DNA of 16,148 nt from positions 1 through 16,148 of the forward strand of contig NZ_JOIX01000123.1 in the NCBI RefSeq assembly GCF_000720175.1, read 5' to 3'. The DNA comes from Streptomyces sp. NRRL S-337. Its GTDB lineage: Bacteria; Actinomycetota; Actinomycetes; Streptomycetales; Streptomycetaceae. How positions within the stretch are numbered: position 1 is the first letter of the stretch; every line of letters begins with the position of its first letter. Below are positions 6,152 through 14,309 of this stretch, piece by piece. The notes beneath the pieces were generated by a model that did no database searches, was not told the DNA's origin, and was given only the letters and a program-made list of their open reading frames with translations. Position numbers and translations under genes: made by a program.

Positions 6152-8232
6152 CCCACCGCCCGCGGCCCGTCCCCCGCCGTCGTGTGCTGCTGGCCGGGGC
6201 GGGCGCCGCGGCCGCCCTGTTCGGCCCGCCCGTCACGGGCGGTGCGGCGGCCGCCGGCCGGCACCGCACCGCGGACCCGCTCCAGCCGTACGCGTCGTAC
6301 TGGTTCCCCGACTCGACTCCGGAGGGCACGCCCGGGGACGGCGTGGTGTGGCGCAGCCTCGCGGCGTGGACGCCCGGGTCCGACCGGGACCTGCCGTTCA
6401 ACACGGCGACGGTGCCGCTCGCCGAGCGGTTCACGCCGGTGCCGGCGAACACCTCGGCCCGTGCCGGACAGGCCCGGATCAGCGCCCTGGTGGCCTTCGG
6501 CCCCACCGCGGGCAATCCCTCGCAGGGCTCGGCGAGCGCGGACACGTACGCGCCGACGCACTGGGCGTACCTCGACGAGCTGGTCTTCTGGGGCGGTTCG
6601 TCCGGCGAGGGCCTGATCCTCGCGCCGAACGCCCCGGTCGTGGACGCCGCGCACCGCAACGGCGTGCCCGTCCTGGGCACCGTCTTCCTGCCGCCGGCCG
6701 CCTACGGCGGGCAGCTGCGCTGGACCCGCGACCTGGTGCGCAAGGACGCCGCCGGCCGCTTCCCGCTCGCCGCGAAGCTGGCGCGGGTGGCCGCGGCGTA
6801 CGGCTTCGACGGCTGGTTCGTCAACGCGGAGACCGGCGGCGGGGATGCCGCGCTCGCCGCCGACATGCGGGGATTCCTGCGGGCGCTGCGCGCGGCGGGC
6901 GCCCGGCACGGGCTGCGCGTCACGTGGTACGACGCGATGAACCGGACCGGGCAGGTCGGCTGGCAGGGTGCGCTGAACGACCTCAACCGGCCGTTCTTCC
7001 AGGATGCCGCCGGGCCGGTCGCCGACTCGATGTTCGTCGACTTCCGCTGGACCGCCCGGTCGCTCGCGGACTCGGGCCGTCTCGCCGGTCAACTGGGCCG
7101 CAGCCGTTACGAGTTGTGGGCCGGGATCGATGTCGAGTCGGCCGGCTGGGACACCCGCACGGACTGGGACGCGATCGTCCCGGCCGGGCGCGACCACGTC
7201 GTCTCGTACGGCTTCTACCGTCCGGAGTGGACGCTGACGCATCTGCCGGAGGGGCGCACGCCCGGTGAGTTCCATGCCGCGGACGACCGGTTCTGGTCGG
7301 GCGAGGCCCTGGATCCGACCGTGCCGGGCGGTGCGGGGGACGGCTGGCGGGCGCCCGCCGCCGTGGTCGCGGACCGGTCGGTGCTGACCGCGCTGCCGTT
7401 CGCCACCACCTTCAACACCGGGCACGGGCTGCGCTGGTACGAGGACGGCCGTGTGGTCTCGGACGCGCCCTGGAGCCATCTCGGGTTGCAGGACGTGCTG
7501 CCGCCGCGGCGCTGGGCGGTGCGCACCGCGGGCGCCCGCCCGGAGGTCTCGCTGGACTTCGCCGCGGCCTGGCGCGGCGGCAGCAGTCTGCTGGTGCGCG
7601 GTGCGGCGGGCGCCCCGGCGACGCTGGACCTGTTCCCCGCGCGGCTGCCGGCCGGTGCCAAGACGGTGGTCGGCCTCGCCCATCGCCTCGATCCGTCGTC
7701 GGGGCCGGTGACCGTCGAGGTGGCGGTGGCGCTGCGGGAGGCGCCGGCCCCGGGCGAGCCCGCTCCGTACGCCTTCCTGCCGGTGGGCACGCTGGAGCCG
7801 GGCGGCGGCTGGCGCTCCGACACCGTGCGGCTCGGTTCGCTGGTCCCGGGGACGGTCCGTGCGCTGGGGGTGCGGCTGACCGGCCGCGGCGGTGGTGCGG
7901 TGGCCTGGCGGCTGGGGGCGCTGGCGGTCCATGACCGCGCCGGGGCGCCGGCCGCGCCCGCCGGGCTGCGGGTCACCGACCGTGCCACCGCGGACGGGTC
8001 GGTCGACCTGCGGCTGCGCTGGGAGCGGGCCGCCGGGCCGGTGCGCCACTACGAGCTCCACCGTCAACTCCCGGACGGCACACGGACATTCCTCGGTGGC
8101 ACCTGTGGTACGGCGTACTACGTCCGCGGGCTGCGGCGGGCCGCGGACGAGCCGGCCGCCCGGCTGGAGGTGCGGGCGGTGCACGAACTGTTCACGGGCT
8201 CGGCGCCCGCCCGCACCGACGTCCCCTGGTGA
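6148..8232 (+). CDS. Secreted GH85 endo-beta-N-acetylglucosaminidase (Tat signal)
   Basis: 694-aa exported endoglycosidase. The Tat-type signal has PRRRVLLAG (residues 9-17), a hydrophobic run and likely cleavage near residues 32-37. The GH85 catalytic barrel covers about 48-420. Characteristic stretches are YASYWFPDSTPEG, FGWFVNAETGG-like sequence with Asn226 and Glu228 spaced as the family's catalytic Asn-x-Glu pair, and WYDAMN followed by LNDLN at 260-280. GH85 enzymes cut between the two core GlcNAc residues of N-glycans, leaving one GlcNAc on the protein. The C-terminal third includes beta-rich modules, the last (about 600-690) resembling a fibronectin III domain. The start overlaps the GH5-like stop (ATGA), with GGAGGA 7 bases upstream. 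It is the only enzyme of the operon with an export signal. Confidence 0.9.
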   Translation: MTHRPRPVPRRRVLLAGAGAAAALFGPPVTGGAAAAGRHRTADPLQPYASYWFPDSTPEGTPGDGVVWRSLAAWTPGSDRDLPFNTATVPLAERFTPVPANTSARAGQARISALVAFGPTAGNPSQGSASADTYAPTHWAYLDELVFWGGSSGEGLILAPNAPVVDAAHRNGVPVLGTVFLPPAAYGGQLRWTRDLVRKDAAGRFPLAAKLARVAAAYGFDGWFVNAETGGGDAALAADMRGFLRALRAAGARHGLRVTWYDAMNRTGQVGWQGALNDLNRPFFQDAAGPVADSMFVDFRWTARSLADSGRLAGQLGRSRYELWAGIDVESAGWDTRTDWDAIVPAGRDHVVSYGFYRPEWTLTHLPEGRTPGEFHAADDRFWSGEALDPTVPGGAGDGWRAPAAVVADRSVLTALPFATTFNTGHGLRWYEDGRVVSDAPWSHLGLQDVLPPRRWAVRTAGARPEVSLDFAAAWRGGSSLLVRGAAGAPATLDLFPARLPAGAKTVVGLAHRLDPSSGPVTVEVAVALREAPAPGEPAPYAFLPVGTLEPGGGWRSDTVRLGSLVPGTVRALGVRLTGRGGGAVAWRLGALAVHDRAGAPAAPAGLRVTDRATADGSVDLRLRWERAAGPVRHYELHRQLPDGTRTFLGGTCGTAYYVRGLRRAADEPAARLEVRAVHELFTGSAPARTDVPW

Positions 8233-8285
8233 CCGTCCGTCTTCCTGCCGAACTTCCTCGACGTCTCGACGCTACGGAGCCCTGC

Positions 8286-11200
8286 ATGCATGACGATCGC
8301 GCACTGGTCGAAGCCCGGCTCAAGCGGGTCCTGGACGAGCGCATCCGGCCGGCGCTCTACCCGGAGTCGGTCCCCCTGGAGGTCGCGGCCTGGGTCGCGC
8401 CCGGTGAGCCGGTGCCCGTGGCGGAGGGCCTGGCCGCCGAGCACACGCCGATGAGAGTGGGTGATGCCTGGGGCGCGCCGTGGGGTACGACCTGGTTCCG
8501 GGTCCGCGGGCAGGTGCCGGCCGAGTGGGCCGGGCGCACCGTGGAGGCGGTGCTGGACCTGGGCTTCGACGAGCGGATGCCGGGGTTCCAGTGTGAGGCG
8601 CTGGTCCACCGGCCGGACGGCAGCCCGGTCAAGGCGCTCAACCCGCGGAACCAGTGGGTGCGGGTGGGGGCGCCGGTGCGCGGCGGGGAACGCGTCGAAT
8701 GGCATCTGGAGGCCGCTTCCAACCCGGTGATCCTGGATGTGCATCCGTTCCTGCCCACGCCGCTGGGCGACCGGGAGACCGCGGGCAGTGCGCCGCAGTA
8801 CCGGCTGGTGCGGATGGACCTGGCGGTGTTCGACACCGAGGTGTGGGAGCTCGTGCAGGACCTGGAGGTGCTGGACGAGCTGATGGCGGAGCTCCCGGTG
8901 GACGGTCCACGGCGCTGGGAGGTGCTGCGGGCGGTCGGCCGGGCGCTGGACGCGGTGGATCTGCAGCAGGTCAACGCGACGGCCGGGGCAGCCCGTTCGG
9001 AGCTGCGGGAGGTGCTGGCGGCGCCCGCGGGGGCCTCGGCGCACCGGATCAGCGCGGTGGGGCACGCCCACATCGACTCGGCGTGGCTGTGGCCGCTGCG
9101 CGAGACGGTCCGGAAGGTGGCGCGGACCACGTCGAACATGACGGCGCTGCTGGAGGACGAGCCGGAGTTCGTCTACGCCATGTCGCAGGCGCAGCAGTAC
9201 GCGTGGATCAAGGAGCACCGGCCGGAGGTCTACGCCCGGGTCAAGGAGGCGGTCGCGGAGGGCCGGTTCGTGCCGGCGGGCGGCATGTGGGTGGAGTCGG
9301 ACACCAACATGCCGGGGTCCGAGGCGATGGCCCGGCAGTTCGTGCACGGCAAGCGGTTCTTCCTGGAGGAGTTCGGCGTCGAGAACGAGGAGGCGTGGCT
9401 GCCGGACACCTTCGGGTTCGCCGCCGGCCTGCCCCAGATCATCCGGGCGGCGGGCGCGAAGTGGCTGCTGACCCAGAAGATCTCCTGGAGCCAGGTCAAC
9501 TCCTTCCCGCACCACACCTTCCGCTGGGAGGGCATCGACGGCACCCGGATCTTCACCCACTTCCCGCCGGTGGACACCTACAACTGCCAGCTCTCGGGTG
9601 GTGAACTCGCCCACGCCGTACGGAACTTCAAGGACAAGGGGGTGGCCCGGCACTCGCTGGCGCCGACCGGCTGGGGCGACGGGGGCGGCGGCACCACTCG
9701 CGAGATGGTCGCCAAGGCCCGGCGGCTGCGCGATCTGGACGGGTCGCCGACGGTGGTGTGGGAGAAGCCCGCGGACTTCTTCGCGCGGGCGGAGGCGGAG
9801 TACCCGCAGGCGCCGGTATGGGTGGGCGAGCTGTACCTGGAGCTGCACCGCGGGACCCTGACCAGCCAGGCGAGGACGAAACGCGGCAACCGGCGCAGCG
9901 AGCAGCTGTTGCGGGAGGCGGAGCTCTGGTCGGCGACCGCCGCGGTGAGGTGCGGGCACCCGTATCCGTACGAGGAGTTGGACCGCCTCTGGAAGACGGT
10001 GCTGCTCCACCAGTTCCACGACATCCTGCCCGGTTCGTCGATCGCCTGGGTGCATCGGGAGGCGGCGGCGACGTACGCGGCGGTCGCCGCCGAGCTGGAG
10101 GGGCTGATCGCGGGCGCACTCGCGGCGCTGGCCGGCCGCGGGGACACCGGCCTGGTGGCGAACTCCGCGCCGCACGCCCGGGGTGGGGTGGCGGCCGGTG
10201 CGCTGGCACCGCCGGTGGCCGAGGGCCCGGAGGTGTCCGTCGCACCCCGCGACGACGGCGGTTTCACGCTCACCAACGGTCTGCTGCGGATCGGGATCGA
10301 CGGCCGCGGGCTGGTGGTCTCCGCGTACGACCTGGTGGCCGGCCGCGAGACGGTGGCTCCCGGGGCGGCGGCGAACCTGCTGCAGATCCATCCCGACTTC
10401 CCCAACATGTGGGACGCCTGGGACGTGGACGCGTTCTACCGCGATGTGGTCACCGACCTGACGGACGCGGACGAGGTGGTCCTCGGTGCGGTGGGCCCGG
10501 ACGCCGCGACGGTGCGGGTGTCCCGTACGTTCGGGGACTCGCGGGTGGCGCAGTCGCTGACGCTGGCGCGCGGGCAGCGGCGGCTGGACGTCGACACCGA
10601 GGTCGACTGGCACGAGACGGAGAAGTTCCTCAAGGCCGCGTTCCCGCTGGACGTGCACGCCGAGCGGTACGCCGCGGAGACCCAGTTCGGGCACCTGTAC
10701 CGGCCCACGCACACCAACACCAGCTGGGAGGCGGCCAAGTTCGAGGCGTGCGCGCACCGGTTCGTGCACGTCGGCGAGCCGGGCTGGGGCGTGGCGCTGG
10801 TCAATGACGCGATCTACGGCCATGACGTGACCCGTACCGTCCGGGACGACGGCGACCGCGGCACCACCACGACCGTGCGGCTGTCGCTGCTGCGCGCCCC
10901 GCGCTTCCCGGACCCGGAGACCGACCAGGGCCGGCACCGCTTCCGCTACGCACTGGTGCCCGGCGCGGGACCGGCCGACGCGGTGCGCGAGGGCCACCGC
11001 ATCAATCTGCCGGAACGCCGGATCACCGGGGCGGGCGCGGTGCCGCCGCTGGTCGCCGTCGACAACGACGCGACGGTGGTGACCGCGGTGAAGCTCGCCG
11101 ACGACGGGAGCGGCGATGTGGTCGTCCGCCTCCACGAGGCCCACGGCGGGCGCGCCACCTCCGTCCTCACCACCGGGTTCGAGCTGGCCGGCGCGGTCGC

Positions 11201-11330
11201 CACCGATCTGCTGGAGCGCCCGTGGGAGGACGGTCCGGCGCTCGACCGGGAGGGGAACTCCGTGCGGATGCGGCTGCGCCCGTTCCAGATCGTGACGCTG
11301 CGACTGCTCCGGGCGGGCGGCGCCCGGTAG
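8286..11330 (+). CDS. Cytoplasmic GH38 alpha-mannosidase
   Basis: 1014-aa retaining alpha-mannosidase of full family length without a signal peptide. An N-terminal beta domain (about 1-240) precedes the catalytic barrel. The barrel has GHAHIDSAWLWP with zinc ligands His262 and Asp264, nucleophile and zinc ligand Asp374 in WLPDTFG, and HQFHDILPGSS with probable zinc ligand His578. C-terminal beta-sandwich domains run to the end. The ATG at 8286 with GGAG 6 bases upstream is preferred; an in-frame GTG at 8229 overlaps the GH85 stop but has no ribosome site. As the last operon gene, it is inferred to remove alpha-linked mannose from imported oligosaccharides before the GH5-like enzyme splits the core. 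Linkage preference cannot be read from the sequence. Confidence 0.94.
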   Translation: MHDDRALVEARLKRVLDERIRPALYPESVPLEVAAWVAPGEPVPVAEGLAAEHTPMRVGDAWGAPWGTTWFRVRGQVPAEWAGRTVEAVLDLGFDERMPGFQCEALVHRPDGSPVKALNPRNQWVRVGAPVRGGERVEWHLEAASNPVILDVHPFLPTPLGDRETAGSAPQYRLVRMDLAVFDTEVWELVQDLEVLDELMAELPVDGPRRWEVLRAVGRALDAVDLQQVNATAGAARSELREVLAAPAGASAHRISAVGHAHIDSAWLWPLRETVRKVARTTSNMTALLEDEPEFVYAMSQAQQYAWIKEHRPEVYARVKEAVAEGRFVPAGGMWVESDTNMPGSEAMARQFVHGKRFFLEEFGVENEEAWLPDTFGFAAGLPQIIRAAGAKWLLTQKISWSQVNSFPHHTFRWEGIDGTRIFTHFPPVDTYNCQLSGGELAHAVRNFKDKGVARHSLAPTGWGDGGGGTTREMVAKARRLRDLDGSPTVVWEKPADFFARAEAEYPQAPVWVGELYLELHRGTLTSQARTKRGNRRSEQLLREAELWSATAAVRCGHPYPYEELDRLWKTVLLHQFHDILPGSSIAWVHREAAATYAAVAAELEGLIAGALAALAGRGDTGLVANSAPHARGGVAAGALAPPVAEGPEVSVAPRDDGGFTLTNGLLRIGIDGRGLVVSAYDLVAGRETVAPGAAANLLQIHPDFPNMWDAWDVDAFYRDVVTDLTDADEVVLGAVGPDAATVRVSRTFGDSRVAQSLTLARGQRRLDVDTEVDWHETEKFLKAAFPLDVHAERYAAETQFGHLYRPTHTNTSWEAAKFEACAHRFVHVGEPGWGVALVNDAIYGHDVTRTVRDDGDRGTTTTVRLSLLRAPRFPDPETDQGRHRFRYALVPGAGPADAVREGHRINLPERRITGAGAVPPLVAVDNDATVVTAVKLADDGSGDVVVRLHEAHGGRATSVLTTGFELAGAVATDLLERPWEDGPALDREGNSVRMRLRPFQIVTLRLLRAGGAR

Positions 11331-11353
11331 CCGTTCGTCGCGGCGGGGAACGG
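11309..11353 (+). terminator. Probable terminator stems at the operon end
   Basis: CCGGGCG (11309-11315) pairs with CGCCCGG (11321-11327) around five bases, overlapping the last GH38 codons. CCGTTC (11331-11336) pairs with GAACGG (11348-11353). They lie between convergent genes and could act in both directions. There are no T-tracts, so this rests on stem position only. Confidence 0.4.
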
Positions 11354-11354
11354 A

Positions 11355-11627
11355 TCAGGGCGTGTCTCCCCGATCCGGCCGCAGCAGGGAGCGGGCGCGG
11401 CCGGCCCGGGCCCCGCGGCCGGGGCCGCGGCCGTGGTCCGCCGCCGGCGCGTGCGCGGCGCCACGGCCCGGGTCCTCGGCCGGATCCAGGCCGAGCATGT
11501 CCATCAGCAACGACAGCTCCGCCGCGTCCCGCGCCCGGCCGGCCAGCGCCTTGCGGGCGAGCCGGCGTTCCTCGTCACCCGGTGTGGCGCGGGCAGGGTC
11601 CTCAGCACTGCGGTGTTCTTCGCTCAC
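11355..11627 (-). CDS. Small conserved actinobacterial protein of unknown function
   Basis: 90-aa product if the GTG at 11627 is used (VSEEHRSAED...). The frame stays open to an ATG at 11693, which would give 112 aa with an arginine-rich lead. The core, LARKALAGRARDAAELSLLM followed by DMLGLDPAED (about residues 21-50), is helical and resembles short streptomycete proteins I have seen without an assigned function. The rest is Gly/Ala/Arg-rich and disordered in appearance. It is cytoplasmic, with no membrane segment. It converges on the GH38 gene with a 24-base gap and is unlikely to belong to the glycan pathway. I cannot offer a function, and the start is uncertain. Confidence 0.6.
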   Translation of the reverse strand: MSEEHRSAEDPARATPGDEERRLARKALAGRARDAAELSLLMDMLGLDPAEDPGRGAAHAPAADHGRGPGRGARAGRARSLLRPDRGDTP

Positions 11628-11809
11628 CGCTGCATTCTCGGCCGGACCGCGGTGCCGTGCCCGTCGAGCGCTCCCGGGGCGCCTGCTACGCAACCGGCCG
11701 GGGCGCGTAGGGCCGTTCGGGTGAACCGGTCCGCGCCGGGGCCCCGCACCGCATCGTCCGGCCGGCCCGGCGCGAGGGAACCCACACCACCCCTTTTCCC
11801 TCTATATGA

Positions 11810-11829
11810 GCACGTGCAAGGGCACGTGC
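11810..11829. promoter_or_regulatory. Paired GCACGTGC palindromes upstream of the lipoprotein hydrolase
   Basis: Two identical 8-bp palindromes, GCACGTGC (11810-11817 and 11822-11829), are separated by AAGG. Each is self-complementary, and together they can form an 8-bp hairpin with a 4-base loop. They lie just after an A/T-rich TCTATATG stretch (11801-11808) that could be a -10 box, and 28 bases before the chosen start codon. They could be twin operator sites or a leader hairpin; the regulator is unknown. Confidence 0.45.
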
Positions 11830-11856
11830 CGTAGATCCACCGCCCCGGAGTCCCCG

Positions 11857-12882
11857 TTGAAACACCCCTACGCCGTCTCGCTCGCGGCCGCCCTCGTCGC
11901 TTCCTGCGCACTGCTCACCGGCTGCTCGGAGACCGGGCAGCCGGTCGACTTCAACGCCGGCGGCAAACCCGACGGGGCCGCGCCCGTCAAGCCCGTGGAC
12001 GCGGACACCCGTATGCCGACGGGCCCGAAGAGCGACTTCCGGGTCACCCGGACACTGGACGACGGCACGCACATCGCCCGGACCACGCTCAAGGGCCGCA
12101 AGTCCGGGGTCACCGGCAGCGTCTGGGTGTGGGCGCCGAAGGAGTACCAGGACCCGAAGTACGCCAAGAGCGGATTCCCGGTGCTGATCGCCCTGCCGGG
12201 CGGGCTGGGCAGCCCGCAGGACGCCGACGGGGTCACCAACTACTGGGTCGGCGGCGACATCAAGCTCCAGGAGAACCTCACCCGGTGGACCGCGGAGGGC
12301 AAGAGCCTGCCGTTCATCGTGGTGATGCCGATGCTCAACCCGGACACCCGGTACCACGACGCCAGCGACATACCCGGCCAGCAGAAGATGGGCACCTGGC
12401 TCACGGAGGACGTGGTGGACCTGGCGAAGGCCAACTTCCGCACCTACCGGTCCCGCGACGGCTGGGCGTTCATGGGCTCGTCCTCGGGCGGCTTCGCCGG
12501 GCTGAAGTCCGTGCTGAAGCACCCCGACAAGTTCAAGGCGGCGATCGCCAGCGGACCGGACATCCTGCCGGACTCCCCGCTGTGGGCCGGGCACCCGGCG
12601 GAGCAGGACGCCAACAACCCGGAAAAGCTCGCCCGACGGCTGCTCCGGAAGGGCGGCCCGGAGGTGTACCTCGCCTTTCAGGCGGGGACCCGGGAGTCCC
12701 CAGCCGTCACCCTGCCCATCCAGAAGTTCCGCAACACCTACGGCACGGGGCCGATCCATACTTCGCTGCAGCTCATACCCGGTGGCCGGCACAACGCCTG
12801 GGACTACCAGAAGGGCATGGCCGACGGTTCCCTGAAGTTCATCAGCGACCACCTGAAGGCCCCGGTTCCGAGCCGTTCCTGA
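11857..12882 (+). CDS. Lipoprotein alpha/beta-hydrolase (esterase D / antigen 85-like family)
   Basis: 341-aa predicted secreted lipoprotein. The signal segment (KHPYAVSLAAALVASCA) ends in lipobox LLTGC with Cys23. A linker (24-80) precedes an alpha/beta-hydrolase core with the nucleophile elbow GSSSG (Ser209 central) and the likely catalytic histidine His312 in GGRHNAWDY. The PGG at 114-116 probably forms the oxyanion region. The family includes carbohydrate esterases, S-formylglutathione hydrolases and mycolyltransferases, and the substrate cannot be chosen from sequence. The start is a TTG with GGAG 6 bases upstream, and the signal peptide begins directly there. An upstream in-frame ATG at 11806 lacks a ribosome site and would bury the signal. 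It is probably transcribed alone. Confidence 0.83.
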   Translation: MKHPYAVSLAAALVASCALLTGCSETGQPVDFNAGGKPDGAAPVKPVDADTRMPTGPKSDFRVTRTLDDGTHIARTTLKGRKSGVTGSVWVWAPKEYQDPKYAKSGFPVLIALPGGLGSPQDADGVTNYWVGGDIKLQENLTRWTAEGKSLPFIVVMPMLNPDTRYHDASDIPGQQKMGTWLTEDVVDLAKANFRTYRSRDGWAFMGSSSGGFAGLKSVLKHPDKFKAAIASGPDILPDSPLWAGHPAEQDANNPEKLARRLLRKGGPEVYLAFQAGTRESPAVTLPIQKFRNTYGTGPIHTSLQLIPGGRHNAWDYQKGMADGSLKFISDHLKAPVPSRS

Positions 12883-12957
12883 CTGCGGGCGCGGATGCAG
12901 ATCACCTGAGTGGGGGAGATCCTGGAGGGGCGGGGGCCGTCCCGAGGAGGTCACACC

Positions 12958-13152
12958 ATGTCCGTGATGGACAAGCTCAAGCAGCTGCTGAAGGGGCACG
13001 AGGAGCAGGCCGGCAAGGGCGTCGACAAGGGCGGCGACATGCTCGACGAGAAGACCCAGGGCAAGTACTCCGGGCAGGTCGACACCGCACAGGACAAACT
13101 CAAGGAACAGCTCGGCCGGGACCGCGGCCAGGACCAGCCGCCGCAGACCTGA
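12958..13152 (+). CDS. Small Rv0909-type 'antitoxin'-like protein
   Basis: 64-aa, highly charged, helical protein. It opens MSVMDKLKQLLKGHEEQAGK and continues with a KGGDMLDEKTQGKYSGQVDT segment. This pattern is shared by the short actinobacterial proteins annotated as Rv0909/MT0933-family antitoxins and also recalls CsbD-like stress proteins. GAGGAGG lies 7 bases before the ATG, predicting strong translation. No toxin-like gene adjoins it: upstream is the hydrolase and downstream an acetyltransferase. A stand-alone stress-related role is therefore as plausible as a toxin-antitoxin role. Family assignment is from memory of the sequence pattern. Confidence 0.75.
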   Translation: MSVMDKLKQLLKGHEEQAGKGVDKGGDMLDEKTQGKYSGQVDTAQDKLKEQLGRDRGQDQPPQT

Positions 13153-13167
13153 TCGAACGGGTTTTCC

Positions 13168-13192
13168 CGAGGGCGGTGCCCGGCCGCCCTCG
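13168..13192 (+). terminator. Stem-loop between the small protein and the acetyltransferase
   Basis: CGAGGGCGG (13168-13176) pairs perfectly with CCGCCCTCG (13184-13192) around a 7-base loop. It begins 15 bases after the upstream stop codon and ends 16 bases before the next ATG. It probably terminates the strongly translated small gene, or partly attenuates read-through into the acetyltransferase gene. No T-tract follows. Confidence 0.5.
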
Positions 13193-13208
13193 CCCGTACG
13201 CTGTGCGG

Positions 13209-13787
13209 ATGATCTCCGCGTCGTCCGCCCGGCTGACCCCTGACGTCCTGCTGCGCCCCGCCACGGCCCAGGACGCCGCCGGCCTCGCCCGGGCCTACCG
13301 GCGCAGCCGGGACCATCTACGCCGCTGGGAGCCGGACCGGGACGACGCGTTCTTCACCACCGACGGCCAGGCGGCCCGGCTGCGCGGCCTGCTCGCCGAG
13401 CGGAGCGCCGGGCAGACCATGCCGTGGGTGCTGGAGCGGCGGCCGGACGACGGTGCCGGAGAGCCCGAGGTCGTCGGTGCGATCACCCTGACCGGGATCG
13501 TGCTGGGCCCGTTCCGCAGCGCCAACCTGGGCTACTGGATCGACGCGGGCCAGCTGCGCCGCGGCCTGGCCTCGGCCGCGGTGACCGCGGTCTGTGCCGC
13601 GGCCGATGCCGAGCTGGGCCTGCACCGCATACAGGCGGGCACCCTCGTCGACAACCTCGCGTCCCAGCGCACGCTGCTGAAGTGCGGTTTCACCGCGTTC
13701 GGCACGGCCGAGAACTATCTGCACATCAACGGCGCCTGGCGCGAGCACCGGCTGTTCCAGAAGATCCTCAACGACCGCCGCCCGTAA
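13209..13787 (+). CDS. GNAT-family N-acetyltransferase (RimJ/RimL type)
   Basis: 192-aa acetyltransferase. It begins with the usual LLRPATAQDAAGLARAYRRS. The central strand GYWIDAGQLRRGLAS (residues 108-122) carries the acetyl-CoA-binding QLRRGLA motif. The C-terminal signature HRIQAGTLVDNLASQRTLLK, followed by CGFTAFG and ENYLHINGAWREHRLF, is typical of the ribosomal-protein-type N-terminal acetyltransferases and of related enzymes modifying small amines. The acceptor is unknown. The ATG at 13209 has only a weak ribosome site, which fits low expression. It has no obvious link to its neighbours. Confidence 0.9.
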   Translation: MISASSARLTPDVLLRPATAQDAAGLARAYRRSRDHLRRWEPDRDDAFFTTDGQAARLRGLLAERSAGQTMPWVLERRPDDGAGEPEVVGAITLTGIVLGPFRSANLGYWIDAGQLRRGLASAAVTAVCAAADAELGLHRIQAGTLVDNLASQRTLLKCGFTAFGTAENYLHINGAWREHRLFQKILNDRRP

Positions 13788-13816
13788 AGGCAGCGGACAC
13801 CTCCGGACACGGAGGG

Positions 13817-13844
13817 GCGCCCGCCCCCGGACGGGAACGGGCGC
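13817..13844. terminator. Bidirectional terminator between acetyltransferase and cold-shock genes
   Basis: GCGCCCG (13817-13823) pairs with CGGGCGC (13838-13844), with additional C/G runs in the loop able to pair. A second small stem CTCCG/CGGAG (13801-13814) precedes it. It sits between two convergent genes, and no T-tract is seen on either side. Confidence 0.5.
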
Positions 13845-13867
13845 GCTTGCCGCGTGCTGCGGACGGG

Positions 13868-14071
13868 TCAGGCCAGCCGGATCTTCTCCGCCTGCGGGCC
13901 CTTGTGGCCCTGGGTGACCTCGAAGGTCACCTTCTGGCCCTCCTGGAGCTCGCGGTAGCCGGTGGCGTCGATGTTGGAGTAGTGCGCGAAGACGTCGGCG
14001 CCGCCGCCGTCCTGGGCGATGAAGCCGAAGCCTTTCTCCGAGTTGAACCACTTCACGGTGCCGGAAGCCAT
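13868..14071 (-). CDS. Cold-shock domain protein (CspA family)
   Basis: 67-aa single cold-shock domain, the normal family length. [20 protein letters not shown] contains RNP1 (KGFGFI), and DVFAHYSNI is the RNP2 region. The protein binds single-stranded nucleic acid and acts as an RNA chaperone in the cytoplasm. The ATG at 14071 has AAGGAG 6 bases upstream, predicting strong translation. Streptomycetes carry several close paralogues and I do not assign a symbol. A stem-loop in the upstream region suggests a structured leader. Confidence 0.96.
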   Translation of the reverse strand: MASGTVKWFNSEKGFGFIAQDGGGADVFAHYSNIDATGYRELQEGQKVTFEVTQGHKGPQAEKIRLA

Positions 14072-14181
14072 ATCTGTCTCCTTCGTTCAAGGGGCTCGGA
14101 TCGGGTTCCGCGACTTGCGGCACCCGGAGGTGATCGCCTTGGGTCCGGAGACGCACCGCACACGCACACGCACAGCAAGAA

Positions 14182-14204
14182 CGCCCGTGAATGCGACACG
14201 GGCG
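14182..14204 (-). promoter_or_regulatory. Stem-loop in the probable cold-shock leader
   Basis: CGCCCGTG (14182-14189) and CACGGGCG (14197-14204) form a perfect 8-bp stem with a 7-base loop, about 110 bases before the cold-shock start codon. Cold-shock mRNAs often have long structured leaders, so a role in leader folding is possible. The transcription start is not known, so it may instead lie upstream of it. Confidence 0.35.
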
Positions 14205-14309
14205 CCCGGTACTTCGGAACCACGACAGCTGTTCAGGACGCTACACCGAGCAACGCCCGGCGGGCGGCAGGTCCGTGACGGACGCGTCGCCCTTCACCGG
14301 GCCAGGGCT

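Noticed and set aside
4244..8184. Long minus-strand open frames opposite the permease, GH5-like and GH85 genes
   Set aside because: Typical high-GC shadow frames; composition is Arg/Pro/Gly-rich without family signatures, and the plus-strand genes are well supported and coupled.
8118..11144. 1008-aa open frame antisense to the GH38 gene
   Set aside because: It mirrors the third-position GC of a clear GH38 enzyme with all catalytic residues. The antisense product is a low-complexity Arg/Gly/His/Pro-rich sequence with no recognisable domain.
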